A DNA stretch of 64,000 bases from Streptomyces microflavus (GCF_014650075.1 NZ_BMUG01000002.1:798359-862358), one strand, 5' to 3'. Counted from the first letter of the stretch, positions 8,493 through 18,539 are shown. Program-made: numbers and translations. The notes: generated by a model from the sequence alone, not told the origin.

Positions 8493-9790
8493 CGTTCCTC
8501 CGGAGAGATGGATCGTGGGGCGGGGGAGGGGAGGCCGCGCGGAGCCGTGAGCGGGACCGTCGCCGTGACGCGGAACAGGCCGTCCCCGGCCGCTCCGGCC
8601 TCCAGCGACCCGCCCAGGGCCGCGAGCCGTTCGCGCAGCCCGGCCAGACCGGAGCCGCCGCCCACCTCGGGGGCCGCCCCCGCCCCGTCGTTCTCCACCT
8701 CCAGGACGACCGCGCCCGCCGCCGTGGTGAGACGGATCACGCAGTGCCGGGGGTCGCCGTGGCGCAGGACGTTGGTCGCCGCCTCGCGGACCACCCAGCC
8801 GAGGGCCGCCTGGATCGCCGGGGGCGCCCCGATCCCCGCCGGGCCGTCGGCGCCCTCGACGGTGCAGGAGATCCCGGCGGCCTCCAGTACACCCTTGGCG
8901 CCCAGGAGTTCGGTGGGCAGGTCGGCCTCGCGGTAGCCCCGTACGACATCGCGTACCTCCTGCTGGGAGGCGCGGGCGATCCGCTGCACCTCGACCATCT
9001 GGTCCACGGCCGCCGCGTTGCCGCGCTGGGCCAGCTCCACGGCCAGCTCGCTCTTCAGCGCGATCACCGCCAGGTTCCGGCCCAGCACGTCATGCATGTC
9101 CCGGCCGAACCGTAGCCGCTCCTCCGCCACCGCGAGCCGGGCCTGCATGTCCCGTGCGTCCTCGGCCTGCCACATCACGCTCATGCTCCAGGCGCTCGGC
9201 CGGGTCGAGGTGAGCACCAGCAGGAAGACGACGACCAGCGAGAGGGCCGCCCCGAACAGCAGGCCGCCGGGTACTCCGACGGCCGCCAGCAGCGCGACGA
9301 GGGCCACCGCGAAGGCCGCGCAGTGGAGCAGGTACGTCCGGACGGGGACGAGGAGCACGTACGGGATCGTGAACGCCACCGGCAGGTCCAGCACCAGCAG
9401 GGCCAGCCCCTCGTCCTTGATGCCGCCCACCGCCGCGAGGGCCACCAGCAGGCCGGTCAGCACCGCCAGCAGTGCGGCCGGCAGCCGCAGCCGCCGCATC
9501 GGGAAGGGCTCCGACCCCCGGTAGTGGGCGAAGGAGAGGCTCACGTTGCGGTTGCTCAGCAGGCACTGGACGGCGTTCACGGCGAAGAACGCTCCGCCGA
9601 GGGCCATCGCCGCCGGGCCGCGGTCCAGGGTCGCGCCGAGCGGCAGCAGACCCCAGGACACGAGGAAGATCCAGGGGAGCGCGCAGAGCGTGACCCGGGT
9701 GTAGAGGTCGATGCGCTGGAGCTTGGTGCGCTCCGTCCAGCCGCGCCGCCAGCCCCGTACTTGCCCGATCACCTCGGTCAGCTCCTTCAT
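8489..9790 (-). CDS. DesK-type sensor histidine kinase
   Basis: 433 aa. About six hydrophobic segments fill the first 200 residues (for example 'LCALPWIFLVSWGLL', 'LLAVLTGLLVALAAVGG', 'GLLFGAALSLVVVFLLVL') with almost no extracellular loop, so it probably senses a signal in the membrane. A coiled linker leads to a HisKA_3 box 'RFGRDMHDVLGRNLAVI' (phospho-His near residue 235). An HATPase follows with N-box 'VREAATNVLRHG' and G-box 'GSGLAGLRERLAALGG'. It is the third gene of the ABC/two-component operon, 39 bp after the permease. Its stop codon is the first link of the micro-ORF chain. Confidence 0.93.
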   Translation of the reverse strand: MKELTEVIGQVRGWRRGWTERTKLQRIDLYTRVTLCALPWIFLVSWGLLPLGATLDRGPAAMALGGAFFAVNAVQCLLSNRNVSLSFAHYRGSEPFPMRRLRLPAALLAVLTGLLVALAAVGGIKDEGLALLVLDLPVAFTIPYVLLVPVRTYLLHCAAFAVALVALLAAVGVPGGLLFGAALSLVVVFLLVLTSTRPSAWSMSVMWQAEDARDMQARLAVAEERLRFGRDMHDVLGRNLAVIALKSELAVELAQRGNAAAVDQMVEVQRIARASQQEVRDVVRGYREADLPTELLGAKGVLEAAGISCTVEGADGPAGIGAPPAIQAALGWVVREAATNVLRHGDPRHCVIRLTTAAGAVVLEVENDGAGAAPEVGGGSGLAGLRERLAALGGSLEAGAAGDGLFRVTATVPLTAPRGLPSPAPRSISPEER

Positions 9791-9829
9791 GTCGTCCCCG
9801 TGGCCGTGGCCGTGACCGGATTCCGGCGC

Positions 9830-10663
9830 TCAGCCGCGCGGGTCCCAGCGGAACCACCGCTGCACAGCAAACACCGCGAACGCGGTCCAGGCCAGCGCCG
9901 CCACGGCCGCGGTGAGCAGGTCGCCGCCCTCCACACCGCCGAGCCAGCCGTGCCGGATGAGGGTCATCACGCCGGTCAGCGGCAGCAGTTCGAACACCGA
10001 GGCCAGGCCGTCCGGGAAGATGTCCAGCGGGACGAAGATCCCGGAGGCGAAGAGCGAGACGAAGAACAGCGGCAACGTGGTGAGCTGCGAGGTCTGGACC
10101 GTCCGGGTCACCGCGGAGGTCGCGGCCGCCAGGCCGGACATCATCACGAGACCCACCAGCAGACCCGCCAGGAACAGCTCGGGCCGCTTCGGCGCGCTCA
10201 GGTCGAAGGCGACCGCGCCGGCCGCGACCAGCAGCACGACCTGGACGAGCGCCAGCGCGACGGCGGGCAGCGCGTTGGCGGCCAGGATCTCGCGGTCGGT
10301 GACCTCACCGGTCCGCAGCCGCTTGAGGACGAGTTCCTCGCGCCGGGTGACGTAACCGGTGACGAGGGTCATGTAGACGACCTGGACCAGCACGATGCCG
10401 ATGCCGCCGGTGAGGGCCGCGCCCGCGATGGAGAGACCGGTGCCGGCGAGGTCGATCTGCTGGAGCGAGGCCCGGATCGAGAAGATCATCACGATCGGCA
10501 GCACCAGGGCCACGAAGATCGCGGACCGGTTGCGGACCAGCAGGATCAGCTCGGCGCGGGCGAGGGCGGTGAGCCGCCGGACGGAGGCGGAGGCCTTCGA
10601 GGGGGATGAGGGGGAGCGGCCGGGGGCCGTGCGGTCGTCCGCGAGGACGGTGGGCGTCGTCAT
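9830..10663 (-). CDS. ABC-2 type transporter permease
   Basis: 277 aa with six predicted membrane spans, starting at 'AIFVALVLPIVMIFSI' (about 48-63) and ending at 'LAWTAFAVFAVQRWF'. The NatB/DrrB-like layout 'TRREELVLKRLRTGEVTDREIL' sits between spans 2 and 3. The start ATG overlaps the ATPase stop as ATGA, so the two are translationally coupled and should form one exporter. Substrate unknown; by operon context, a membrane-active or lipophilic compound is plausible. Confidence 0.92.
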   Translation of the reverse strand: MTTPTVLADDRTAPGRSPSSPSKASASVRRLTALARAELILLVRNRSAIFVALVLPIVMIFSIRASLQQIDLAGTGLSIAGAALTGGIGIVLVQVVYMTLVTGYVTRREELVLKRLRTGEVTDREILAANALPAVALALVQVVLLVAAGAVAFDLSAPKRPELFLAGLLVGLVMMSGLAAATSAVTRTVQTSQLTTLPLFFVSLFASGIFVPLDIFPDGLASVFELLPLTGVMTLIRHGWLGGVEGGDLLTAAVAALAWTAFAVFAVQRWFRWDPRG

Positions 10664-11682
10664 GCCGTCACCTTCTTCTTCGTCTCGTCCATGGGCTTGG
10701 CCCCGGCCCGGCGCGGGTCGTCGGCCCGGGAGCGGAGCTGCGTGTTCGCGATCTGGAGGAACGCCTCCTCCAGGGAGGCGGAACGGGCGTCGAGCCCGAG
10801 CAGCTGCACGCCCGACTCCCTTGCCCAGCCGAGCAGTTCGTGCAGCGACTCCTGGAGCGCGGGGGTGCGGATCTCGATCCGCTGCCCCTCGGCGGCCGCC
10901 CGCAGCGTGAGCGGAAGGTGCCCTGCCGGTACGCCGTCGGGCAGCGTGAACCGGATCCTGGCGGGCTGCGACGCGGTGACCTCGGCGGTCGTCCCGGCCG
11001 TCACGATCTGCCCCTGGTGCATGATCGCCAGCCGGTCCGCGAGCGCCTCGGCCTCCTCCAGGTAGTGCGTGGTCAGGAGTACGGTCGTGCCGCCGTCCCG
11101 GAGCGCCCGGATCAGGTCCCAGGTGTCGCGCCGGCCCTCGGCGTCCAGCCCCGTCGTCGGCTCGTCCAGGAAGAGGACCTCGGGCCGCGAGGTCAGGGCG
11201 AGCGCCAGGTCCAGGCGCCGCTTCTCGCCGCCGGAGAGCTGCTTGACCCGCACCCCGGTCCGGCTCGTGAGGCCGACCATCTCCAGGGCCTCGGCGGCGG
11301 GGCGGGCGCCGGTGGTGCACGCCGACCACATCCGCGCGGTCTCCATGACGGTGAGGTCGGAGGGGAAGCCGCCCTCCTGGAGCATCACCCCGGTCCGGGG
11401 CCGGACGGCGGCGCGTTCGCGGTACGGGTCGTGGCCGAGGACCTTGATGGTCCCGGAGGTCGGGAGCGCCAGCCCTTCCAGGAGCTCCACGGTGGAGGTC
11501 TTGCCGGCGCCGTTCGTCCCGAGCAGGGCGAACAGCTCGCCGCGGGCCACGGAGAAGGAGACCCCGGAAACGGCCTCGAAGCCGTCCTTGTAGCTGCGGC
11601 GGACCCCGTTCGCCGCGATCACCGTCTCCGCGTCTGCCGGGCCACCTGTCGTTCGGTCGCTGAGAAAGTCTTCGCTGGTCAT
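10660..11682 (-). CDS. ABC transporter ATP-binding protein
   Basis: 340 aa, DrrA/NatA type. Walker A 'GTNGAGKTST' (about 56-65), Q-loop 'GVMLQEGGFP', signature 'LSGGEKRRLDLA' (about 150-161), Walker B 'EVLFLDEPTTGLD' (about 169-181) and H-loop 'LLTTHYLEEAEAL'. The C-terminal extension of about 100 aa is typical of the drug-export subfamily. First gene of the four-gene minus-strand operon. A perfect palindrome lies 48-81 bp upstream of the start, which suggests autoregulation. Confidence 0.96.
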   Translation of the reverse strand: MTSEDFLSDRTTGGPADAETVIAANGVRRSYKDGFEAVSGVSFSVARGELFALLGTNGAGKTSTVELLEGLALPTSGTIKVLGHDPYRERAAVRPRTGVMLQEGGFPSDLTVMETARMWSACTTGARPAAEALEMVGLTSRTGVRVKQLSGGEKRRLDLALALTSRPEVLFLDEPTTGLDAEGRRDTWDLIRALRDGGTTVLLTTHYLEEAEALADRLAIMHQGQIVTAGTTAEVTASQPARIRFTLPDGVPAGHLPLTLRAAAEGQRIEIRTPALQESLHELLGWARESGVQLLGLDARSASLEEAFLQIANTQLRSRADDPRRAGAKPMDETKKKVTA

Positions 11683-11729
11683 GCTTCAAGCTTTCCGCCG
11701 GACCGGGCTCGCGAGCAGTGCGCGCTGTC

Positions 11730-11763
11730 ACCACTGCTCATGACAAACGTCATGAGCAGTGGT
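11730..11763. promoter_or_regulatory. 15-bp perfect inverted repeat upstream of the ABC/two-component operon
   Basis: ACCACTGCTCATGAC, a 4-bp spacer, then its exact reverse complement, 48 bp upstream of the ATPase start. Its core, CATGAC-AAAC-GTCATG, has the dimeric symmetry expected of a NarL/DesR-type regulator site. I infer it is the operator of the operon's own response regulator. Confidence 0.6.
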
Positions 11764-11783
11764 GAGACGAAGTCCGGGGAACG

Positions 11784-11819
11784 ACAAAGGCCCTGACCGA
11801 AATCGGTCAGGGCCTTTGT
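11784..11819. terminator. Strong hairpin between tRNA-Gly and the ABC operon promoter
   Basis: Perfect 17-bp arms (ACAAAGGCCCTGACCGA) with a 2-nt centre, ending in TTTGT on either strand. It terminates the minus-strand tRNA-Gly transcript before it runs into the ABC operon. Confidence 0.88.
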
Positions 11820-11824
11820 CTCTG

Positions 11825-11900
11825 TGGAGCGGACGACCAGGTTCGAACTGGCGACCTCAACCTTGGCAAGGTTGCGCTCTACCAACTGAGCTACGTCCGC
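11825..11900 (-). tRNA. tRNA-Gly (anticodon GCC), second identical copy
   Basis: Base-for-base identical to the tRNA at 7650-7725, with encoded CCA, GCC anticodon and canonical T-loop. It lies 79 bp downstream of the unusual tRNA-Gly(UCC)-like gene on the same strand, and the two could be co-transcribed. Confidence 0.97.
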
Positions 11901-11979
11901 AGTGCAACCACTCGGCTTTCACCGGTGGAGCGAGCACTACTCTACCTGATCCAACGGAGTGGTCTGAAGAGTCGTGCAG

Positions 11980-12051
11980 AGCGGGTGACAGGAATTGCAC
12001 ACTGCGCCTTCCCCCTGGAAGGGGGATGTTCTACTACTGAACTACACCCGC
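11980..12051 (-). tRNA. tRNA-Gly-like gene (anticodon UCC) with non-canonical D and T arms
   Basis: 72 nt on the minus strand. The acceptor GCGGGTG/CACCCGC pairs perfectly, the D-stem is GTTC/GAAC, the anticodon stem TCCCC/GGGGA encloses CTTCCAG (UCC), and the discriminator is U. CCA is not encoded. The D-loop AGTAGTA lacks the first of the usual GG pair (G18 to A). The T-loop reads TGCAATT instead of TTCRANY (U55 to G). The T-stem needs a bulged U to pair as GCAG(U)G/CCTGT. Loss of both partners of the G18-psi55 contact is reminiscent of staphylococcal tRNA-Gly used for peptidoglycan bridges rather than translation. Alternatives: a decaying tRNA, or a lineage-specific normal one. Confidence 0.75.
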
Positions 12052-12242
12052 ACGCGGCTCGGGATCCGGCCTTTCGGCCTCGCCCCTCGGCGTGCTCCAG
12101 ACTCTAGCCGACCTGCAGGGGTGTCGCGCAAGTCGGCTCCCGGCGGGTCCCCCGGAGCGGTTCCCCCGGCCCCGGTCCCGCGCCTGTGCACCCCGCCTGA
12201 CGGAGCGTCCGCCCCCGGGGCCGGAGCCCCGGGGCCCGCACC

Positions 12243-12578
12243 TCAGTCGGCCGCGTTGAACGCCTCGTAGACCTTCTTCGGGATCCGGCCGCGGGCCGGC
12301 ACCTCCATCCGGTGCGAGCGGGCCCAGGCGCGGACGGCCGCGGGGTCCGGGGCGAGGGAGGTGTGGTGGTACGACGCGGGGGTCCTGCCGTGCTTACTGG
12401 CATTTGTCTGCTTTCGGCCGGCCGCCACGTAAGGGGCCAGGGCCTTCCGCAGTTTCTTCGCGTTGGCGGGATTGAGGTCGATCTCGTACGTCTTCCCGTC
12501 CAGGGCGAAGGTGACCGTTTCCGCCGCTGTTCCCCCGTCGATGTCGTCGGAGAGCGTAACCACTACGCGCTGGGCCAC
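12243..12578 (-). CDS. lsrL: Lsr2-family nucleoid-associated protein (second Lsr2 paralogue, LsrL-like)
   Basis: 111 aa, full length for Lsr2. The N-terminal dimerisation domain starts 'MAQRVVVTLSDDIDGG' and has 'TVTFALDGKTYEIDLN'. The C-terminal DNA-binding domain (about 70-108) contains 'VRAWARSHRMEVPARGRIPK' with the RGR AT-hook-like contact. Lsr2 proteins coat AT-rich DNA and silence horizontally acquired and specialised-metabolite genes. Streptomyces usually has two; from memory the one beside purS is LsrL, hence the symbol. It is transcribed divergently from purS across a 421-bp gap that is locally AT-richer than its surroundings. Confidence 0.93.
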   Translation of the reverse strand: MAQRVVVTLSDDIDGGTAAETVTFALDGKTYEIDLNPANAKKLRKALAPYVAAGRKQTNASKHGRTPASYHHTSLAPDPAAVRAWARSHRMEVPARGRIPKKVYEAFNAAD

Positions 12579-12999
12579 GGATATCGGTCCTTTCCTACGG
12601 CGTCGGCGCGTCGGGCGTGCGCCGGTGGGCCGGCCTTCCGGCTGTTAGGCGGATACGGATCGACTGATGTCGACAGTTCCGGTGTTCTCGGGGCAATGCT
12701 GCTTTCCCCGGTAATCATTTGTACAGCGGTTGGTACCGCATTGTGAAGCCCAGCCAATTACATCCGCGTGTCCGTGCGCAATCCGGCGGGTGATTTTTTC
12801 CCAGGACTTTTCTCGCACGTTGTCGCGGCCGATATCCGGGCGTGATCTGCGCCGAGCCGCCGGTGGCTGTGCCCCACGTCCGTTCCGTCCGATATCTACC
12901 CGCGTAGAATTTTCGGCCAGGTACGCTGAGTGGACCCGCGGGGGTCTGGGGAACCCCCCGGAGAGACAGCCGCACCACACCACCACACCGGGAGTGCCA
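12579..12999. promoter_or_regulatory. lsrL-purS divergent intergenic region
   Basis: 421 bp with no credible gene. It is relatively AT-rich, as expected for a region binding Lsr2-type proteins. The best purS promoter I can point to is TAGAAT at 12905-12910 with TTCCGT 16 bp upstream. Two GATATC sequences (12830-12836 and 12890-12896 areas) flank it. The purS ribosome-binding site is GGAG at 12991-12994. I see no PurR-type box. Confidence 0.35.
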
Positions 13000-13251
13000 G
13001 TGGCACGCGTCGTAGTCGACGTCATGCTCAAGCCGGAGATCCTCGACCCGCAGGGACAGGCGGTGCAGCGTGCGCTGCCCCGTCTCGGCTTTGAGGGAAT
13101 CGCGGACGTTCGTCAGGGAAAGCGTTTCGAGCTGGAGGTCGAGGGGCCGGTGGACGACGCCGCCCTCGCCCGTATTAACGAGATGGCCGAGACCTTCCTC
13201 GCCAACACCGTCATCGAGGACTTCACCGTGAAGGTGGAGGAGGAGAAGTGA
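13000..13251 (+). CDS. purS: FGAM synthase subunit PurS
   Basis: 83 aa. Small structural subunit of the three-part FGAM synthase (PurS dimer bridging PurQ and PurL). Clear family sequence: '[19 protein letters not shown]', '[13 protein letters not shown]' and '[11 protein letters not shown]'. GTG at 13000 is chosen because GGAG lies five bases upstream; an in-frame GTG at 12994 is inside that box. It overlaps purQ by GTGA. Confidence 0.96.
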   Translation: MARVVVDVMLKPEILDPQGQAVQRALPRLGFEGIADVRQGKRFELEVEGPVDDAALARINEMAETFLANTVIEDFTVKVEEEK

Positions 13252-13924
13252 CCACCCGTATCGGCGTCGTCACTTTTCCCGGCACCCTCGACGATCAGGA
13301 CGCGCTGAGGGCCGTCCGGATCGCGGGTGCCGAGCCCGTATCGCTCTGGCACCGTGACAAGGACCTACACCAGGTCGACGCGGTCGTCCTGGCCGGCGGT
13401 TTCTCCTACGGGGACTACCTGCGGGCCGGTGCGATCTCGCGCTTCTCGCCGGTGATGGAGCCGCTCATCGAGCAGGCGAAGGCCGGTATGCCGGTCCTCG
13501 GCATCTGCAACGGCTTCCAGATCCTGACCGAGGCGCACCTGCTGCCCGGCGCGATGCTGCGCAACAACCACCTGCACTTCATCTGCCGCGACCAGAAGCT
13601 GCGGGTGGAGAACGCGGGGACCGCCTGGACCTCGGACTACAGCGCCGGCCAGGAGATCCAGGTCCCGCTCAAGAACATGGACGGCCGGTACACCGCCGAC
13701 GAGCACACGCTCGACGAGCTGGAGGCCGAGGGCCGCGTTGCTTTCCGCTACCTGGACGGCAACCCCAACGGCTCGCTCCGCGACATCGCGGGCATCACCA
13801 ACGCGGCGGGCAACATCGTCGGCCTGATGCCGCACCCGGAGCACGCCGTGGAGCCGCTCATCGGCACCGGCCGCACCGACGGCCTCGGTTTCTTCACCTC
13901 GATCATCAAGAAGCTGGTCAACGC

Positions 13925-13928
<4 letters not shown>
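13248..13928 (+). CDS. purQ: FGAM synthase subunit PurQ (glutaminase)
   Basis: 226 aa class I glutamine amidotransferase that supplies ammonia for FGAR to FGAM conversion. The catalytic cysteine is in '[20 protein letters not shown]' (about 84-103), and the His/Glu of the triad lie in '[11 protein letters not shown]' near residue 200. The GTG start overlaps the purS stop (GTGA), and its own stop overlaps purL as ATGA, so purSQL is a tightly coupled operon giving equal stoichiometry. Confidence 0.97.
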
Positions 13929-16174
<2,246 letters not shown>

Positions 16175-16198
16175 GCCGAGCAGTCGCGCGTACGTCTG

Positions 16199-16233
16199 AA
16201 GCCCCCGCCCCGGGCCATCCGGGGCGGGGGCTT
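16199..16233. terminator. purSQL terminator
   Basis: Perfect 15-bp hairpin (AAGCCCCCGCCCCGG, loop GCCAT) followed by CGGCCTT, 25 bp after purL. Confidence 0.88.
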
Positions 16234-16272
16234 CGGCCTTCCCCGAACCTTCGCGAACCCTCTTGATGGGAA

Positions 16273-16288
16273 TTACGTAATTACGTAA
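16273..16288. promoter_or_regulatory. Double TTACGTAA palindrome in front of the ArsR-type gene
   Basis: TTACGTAA occurs twice head to tail and is itself a 16-bp palindrome, ending 10 bp before the ATG at 16299. Such AT-rich symmetry is rare in this GC context, and the position fits an autoregulatory operator for the encoded HTH protein. Confidence 0.6.
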
Positions 16289-16298
16289 GGTTGGTGTC

Positions 16299-16835
16299 AT
16301 GGAGCTGGAGCAGCGGGTCGCCGAGCTGGAGAGGCGGCTCACGGCGCTGGAGCGGCAGGACCGTGAGTCCCCCCGCCTGGGCGACGGCGACTTCTGGGCG
16401 TTGAACGGGCTGAAACAGCAGCTCGCCGACGTCGGGGAGGCCGCGGCCGACGGGGGAGTGCTCTTCACCGGAGCGGTCCGGCTGCCCACCGGCGAGCAGT
16501 ACGAGTGGCAGTACGGGGCCCTCACCGGCGCCCTCCTCGAAGAGGAGGGCACGGGCGACGAGGAGCGGCCCGACGGCGCGTCGGCGACGGCGGATTCGCT
16601 CGCCGCGCTCGGCCACCCGGTACGGCTGCGCCTGCTCCGCGAGATCCTCGGCGGCCGCCGTACCGCCGCCGAACTGGCCGCGCTCGACGCGGTCGGCACC
16701 ACCGGCCAGATCTACCACCACCTGCGCCAGCTGACCGGCGCGGGCTGGCTCCACACGGCCGGCCGCGGCCGGTACGAGGTGCCGGCCGCCCGGGTGGTGC
16801 CGCTGCTGGTGGTGCTGGCGGCGGCGAGGCCGTAG
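16299..16835 (+). CDS. ArsR-type winged-helix regulator with N-terminal coiled coil
   Basis: 178 aa. An N-terminal heptad-like segment 'MELEQRVAELERRLTALERQ' predicts a short coiled coil. A linker region ('GEQYEWQYGALTGALLEEEG') follows, then a C-terminal winged helix starting 'LAALGHPVRLRLLREILGG' (about 102-120) with recognition helix 'GTTGQIYHHLRQLTGAGWLH'. There is no cysteine metal-binding box, so the effector is probably not a metal. The ATG follows AAGG by 8 bp and lies directly downstream of the double TTACGTAA site. The gene immediately downstream is the frameshifted M23 peptidase, 28 bp away, which is likely in the same transcript and may be the controlled function. Confidence 0.82.
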   Translation: MELEQRVAELERRLTALERQDRESPRLGDGDFWALNGLKQQLADVGEAAADGGVLFTGAVRLPTGEQYEWQYGALTGALLEEEGTGDEERPDGASATADSLAALGHPVRLRLLREILGGRRTAAELAALDAVGTTGQIYHHLRQLTGAGWLHTAGRGRYEVPAARVVPLLVVLAAARP

Positions 16836-16863
16836 AACCGACCGGAAACAGGGGGAAGTGATC

Positions 16864-17725
16864 ATGTCCGTCCGCAGAGCCATGTCCGTCCGCAAAGCCC
16901 TGATGGTGCTCTACCGCGTGTGCTGGCTCGTCTTCGTGGCGCTGGTGCTCATCGGGGTCTTCGCCGAGCCGCTGCTGCCCTTCGGCCTGACCTTCGTGCC
17001 CGCGGTCGTGGCCGTGGCCATCGGGTTCGCGCTGAGCCGCAGCGGACCGAAGGAGGCGCTGAAGGACCGTCCCGCCGTGGAGGTCGATCCGCCGGTGACC
17101 GGCCGCTGGTCCGCCCTGAACAGCCCGGCGGACAAGGTCCCGAGCCACGGGACGCACGTGTACGGGCAGACGTACGCGATCGACATCGTGGCCGAGCCGG
17201 AGACCGCTGACGGCGAGTCCCCGGCCCGCCCCCCCGTTCCGCCTGTTCTGGCCGGTCGTCCGGCGCAACCGCGACTTCCCGGCCTTCGGCGCCCCGCTGC
17301 TCGCGGTGGCCGACGCCACGGTCGTCCGGGCGAGCGACGGCCGGCGCGACCACCTGAGCCGCAACTCGCTGCCCGCGCTCGCCTATCTGATGCTGATCGA
17401 GGGCGGCGTACGGGACATGCTCGGCGCGCGGGCAATCATCGGCAACCACGTGATCCTGGACCTAGGGGAGGGCACGTACGCCGTCTACGCCCACGTACAG
17501 CGCGGCTCGCTCCAGGTGAGGGCCGGGGACACCGTCCGGGCCGGACAGCCCATCGCCCGTGTCGGGAACTCCGGCAACACCACCGAACCCCACCTCCACT
17601 TCCACCTCATGGACGGCCCGGATCCGGATTCGGCCCGAGGTATCCCGTTCACCTGGCGGGGTGTCGGGGTCCCGGCGAACGGCGAGGAGTTCACCGTCGG
17701 CACCGATGTCAGTGGGGCCCGTTAG
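16864..17725 (+). pseudogene. Membrane-anchored M23 (LytM) peptidase split by a +1 frameshift
   Basis: The 5' half reads in one frame from ATG 16864 (GGGGGAAG box upstream): two hydrophobic segments ('WLVFVALVLIGVFA', 'LTFVPAVVAVAIGFAL') and the first metal motif region 'SHGTHVYGQTYAIDIV'. The second half, with 'DLGEGTYAVYAHVQRGSLQV' and the HLHFH motif ('EPHLHFHLMDGPD'), is in the next frame and ends at 17725. The frames join exactly if one C is removed from a run of seven C at 17229-17235, giving 'RPPFRLFWPVVRRNRDFPAFG'. So this is either a true homopolymer frameshift (possibly phase-variable) or a sequencing error. An intact product would be a zinc endopeptidase-fold protein of about 286 aa facing the cell wall. 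Confidence 0.82.
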
Positions 17726-17735
17726 TCTCGGCCCC

Positions 17736-18539
17736 ATGCCCCCGGCCAAGAAGCGCCCGCGCGCCTACGACCACCTCAGGACCCGGACGGCGGTCCTCGC
17801 CCAGTTCGCCCATGTCCGTGACGCCGTCGCCGAGTTGACGCCCGAGCAGCTCGCCCGGCCGACCCGGCTCGGCGACTGGACGGTCCGCGAGCTCGCCGCG
17901 CATGTCGCGATGGTCCTGGGCAGCGTGAGCCGCTCCCTGGCCGTGCCGGAGCCGCCGGGACCCAAGCCCGGCCTCACGCTCCTGGAGTGGCCGCCCGCGA
18001 CCTCGGCTTACGCCGCCCGGATCGCGGAGGACGTCGAGGACCTGGCGACCGGCCGCCCCGACCTCACCGCGCTGTACGGGGAGGTCGAGGCGGCGTTCCT
18101 CGCGGACGTCCCGGCCTCCGGCACGGGGGAGCGGCTGCTGCCCACCCGGGTCGGCACCATGCGGCTGGCCGACTTCCTGGTCACCCGGACCGTCGAGCTG
18201 ATCGTCCACACCGACGACCTCAACGAGGCGCTCGGGACGGAGATCCCGTACGACCGGCAGGCCCTGGCCGCCTGCACCCGGCTGCTGGCGGACGCCCTCG
18301 CGGACCGGGCGCCCGGCGGTTCGGTCGAGGTACGCGTCCCGCCGTTCGCGGTGGTCCAGTGCATCGGCGGCCCCAAGCACACCCGGGGCACCCCGCCCAA
18401 CGTCGTGGAGACCGGCCCGCTGACCTGGATCCGCCTCGCCACCGGTCGTACGGAGTGGGCGCGGGCCCTGGAGAACGCCGAGGTCAGCGCGAGTGGCGAG
18501 CGCGCCGATCTGGCGGAGCTGCTGCCCCTGATGGGCTGA
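17736..18539 (+). CDS. Maleylpyruvate isomerase/DinB-like, mycothiol-type family protein with SCP2-like C-terminus
   Basis: 267 aa. The N-terminal four-helix part has the family hallmark 'LARPTRLGDWTVRELAAHVA' (about 47-66; His in the AAHVA helix) and a later metal-site His in 'VELIVHTDDLNEAL' (about 153-166). The C-terminal 90 residues resemble the sterol-carrier-like domain often fused in actinobacteria ('GPLTWIRLATGRTEWA'). Members act as mycothiol-dependent isomerases or transferases, or are of unknown function; the substrate here cannot be read from context. The ATG lies 11 bp after the M23 stop, with no clear SD. Confidence 0.75.
   Translation: MPPAKKRPRAYDHLRTRTAVLAQFAHVRDAVAELTPEQLARPTRLGDWTVRELAAHVAMVLGSVSRSLAVPEPPGPKPGLTLLEWPPATSAYAARIAEDVEDLATGRPDLTALYGEVEAAFLADVPASGTGERLLPTRVGTMRLADFLVTRTVELIVHTDDLNEALGTEIPYDRQALAACTRLLADALADRAPGGSVEVRVPPFAVVQCIGGPKHTRGTPPNVVETGPLTWIRLATGRTEWARALENAEVSASGERADLAELLPLMG

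Larger units (their letters stand above)
8375..8495. repeat. Tandem array of four ribosome-binding-site/start-codon units
   Basis: Four copies of the minus-strand block GGAGGAACGATGACCACC have their ATGs at 8492, 8454, 8419 and 8378. Spacings are 38, 35 and 41 bp, differing only by multiples of three, so each unit remains an open frame ending in the next ATGA. Confidence 0.95.

Noticed and set aside
17215..17306. Programmed +1 ribosomal frameshift in the M23 gene
   Set aside because: No slippery-codon/stop or stimulator arrangement visible; a homopolymer length change explains it better.
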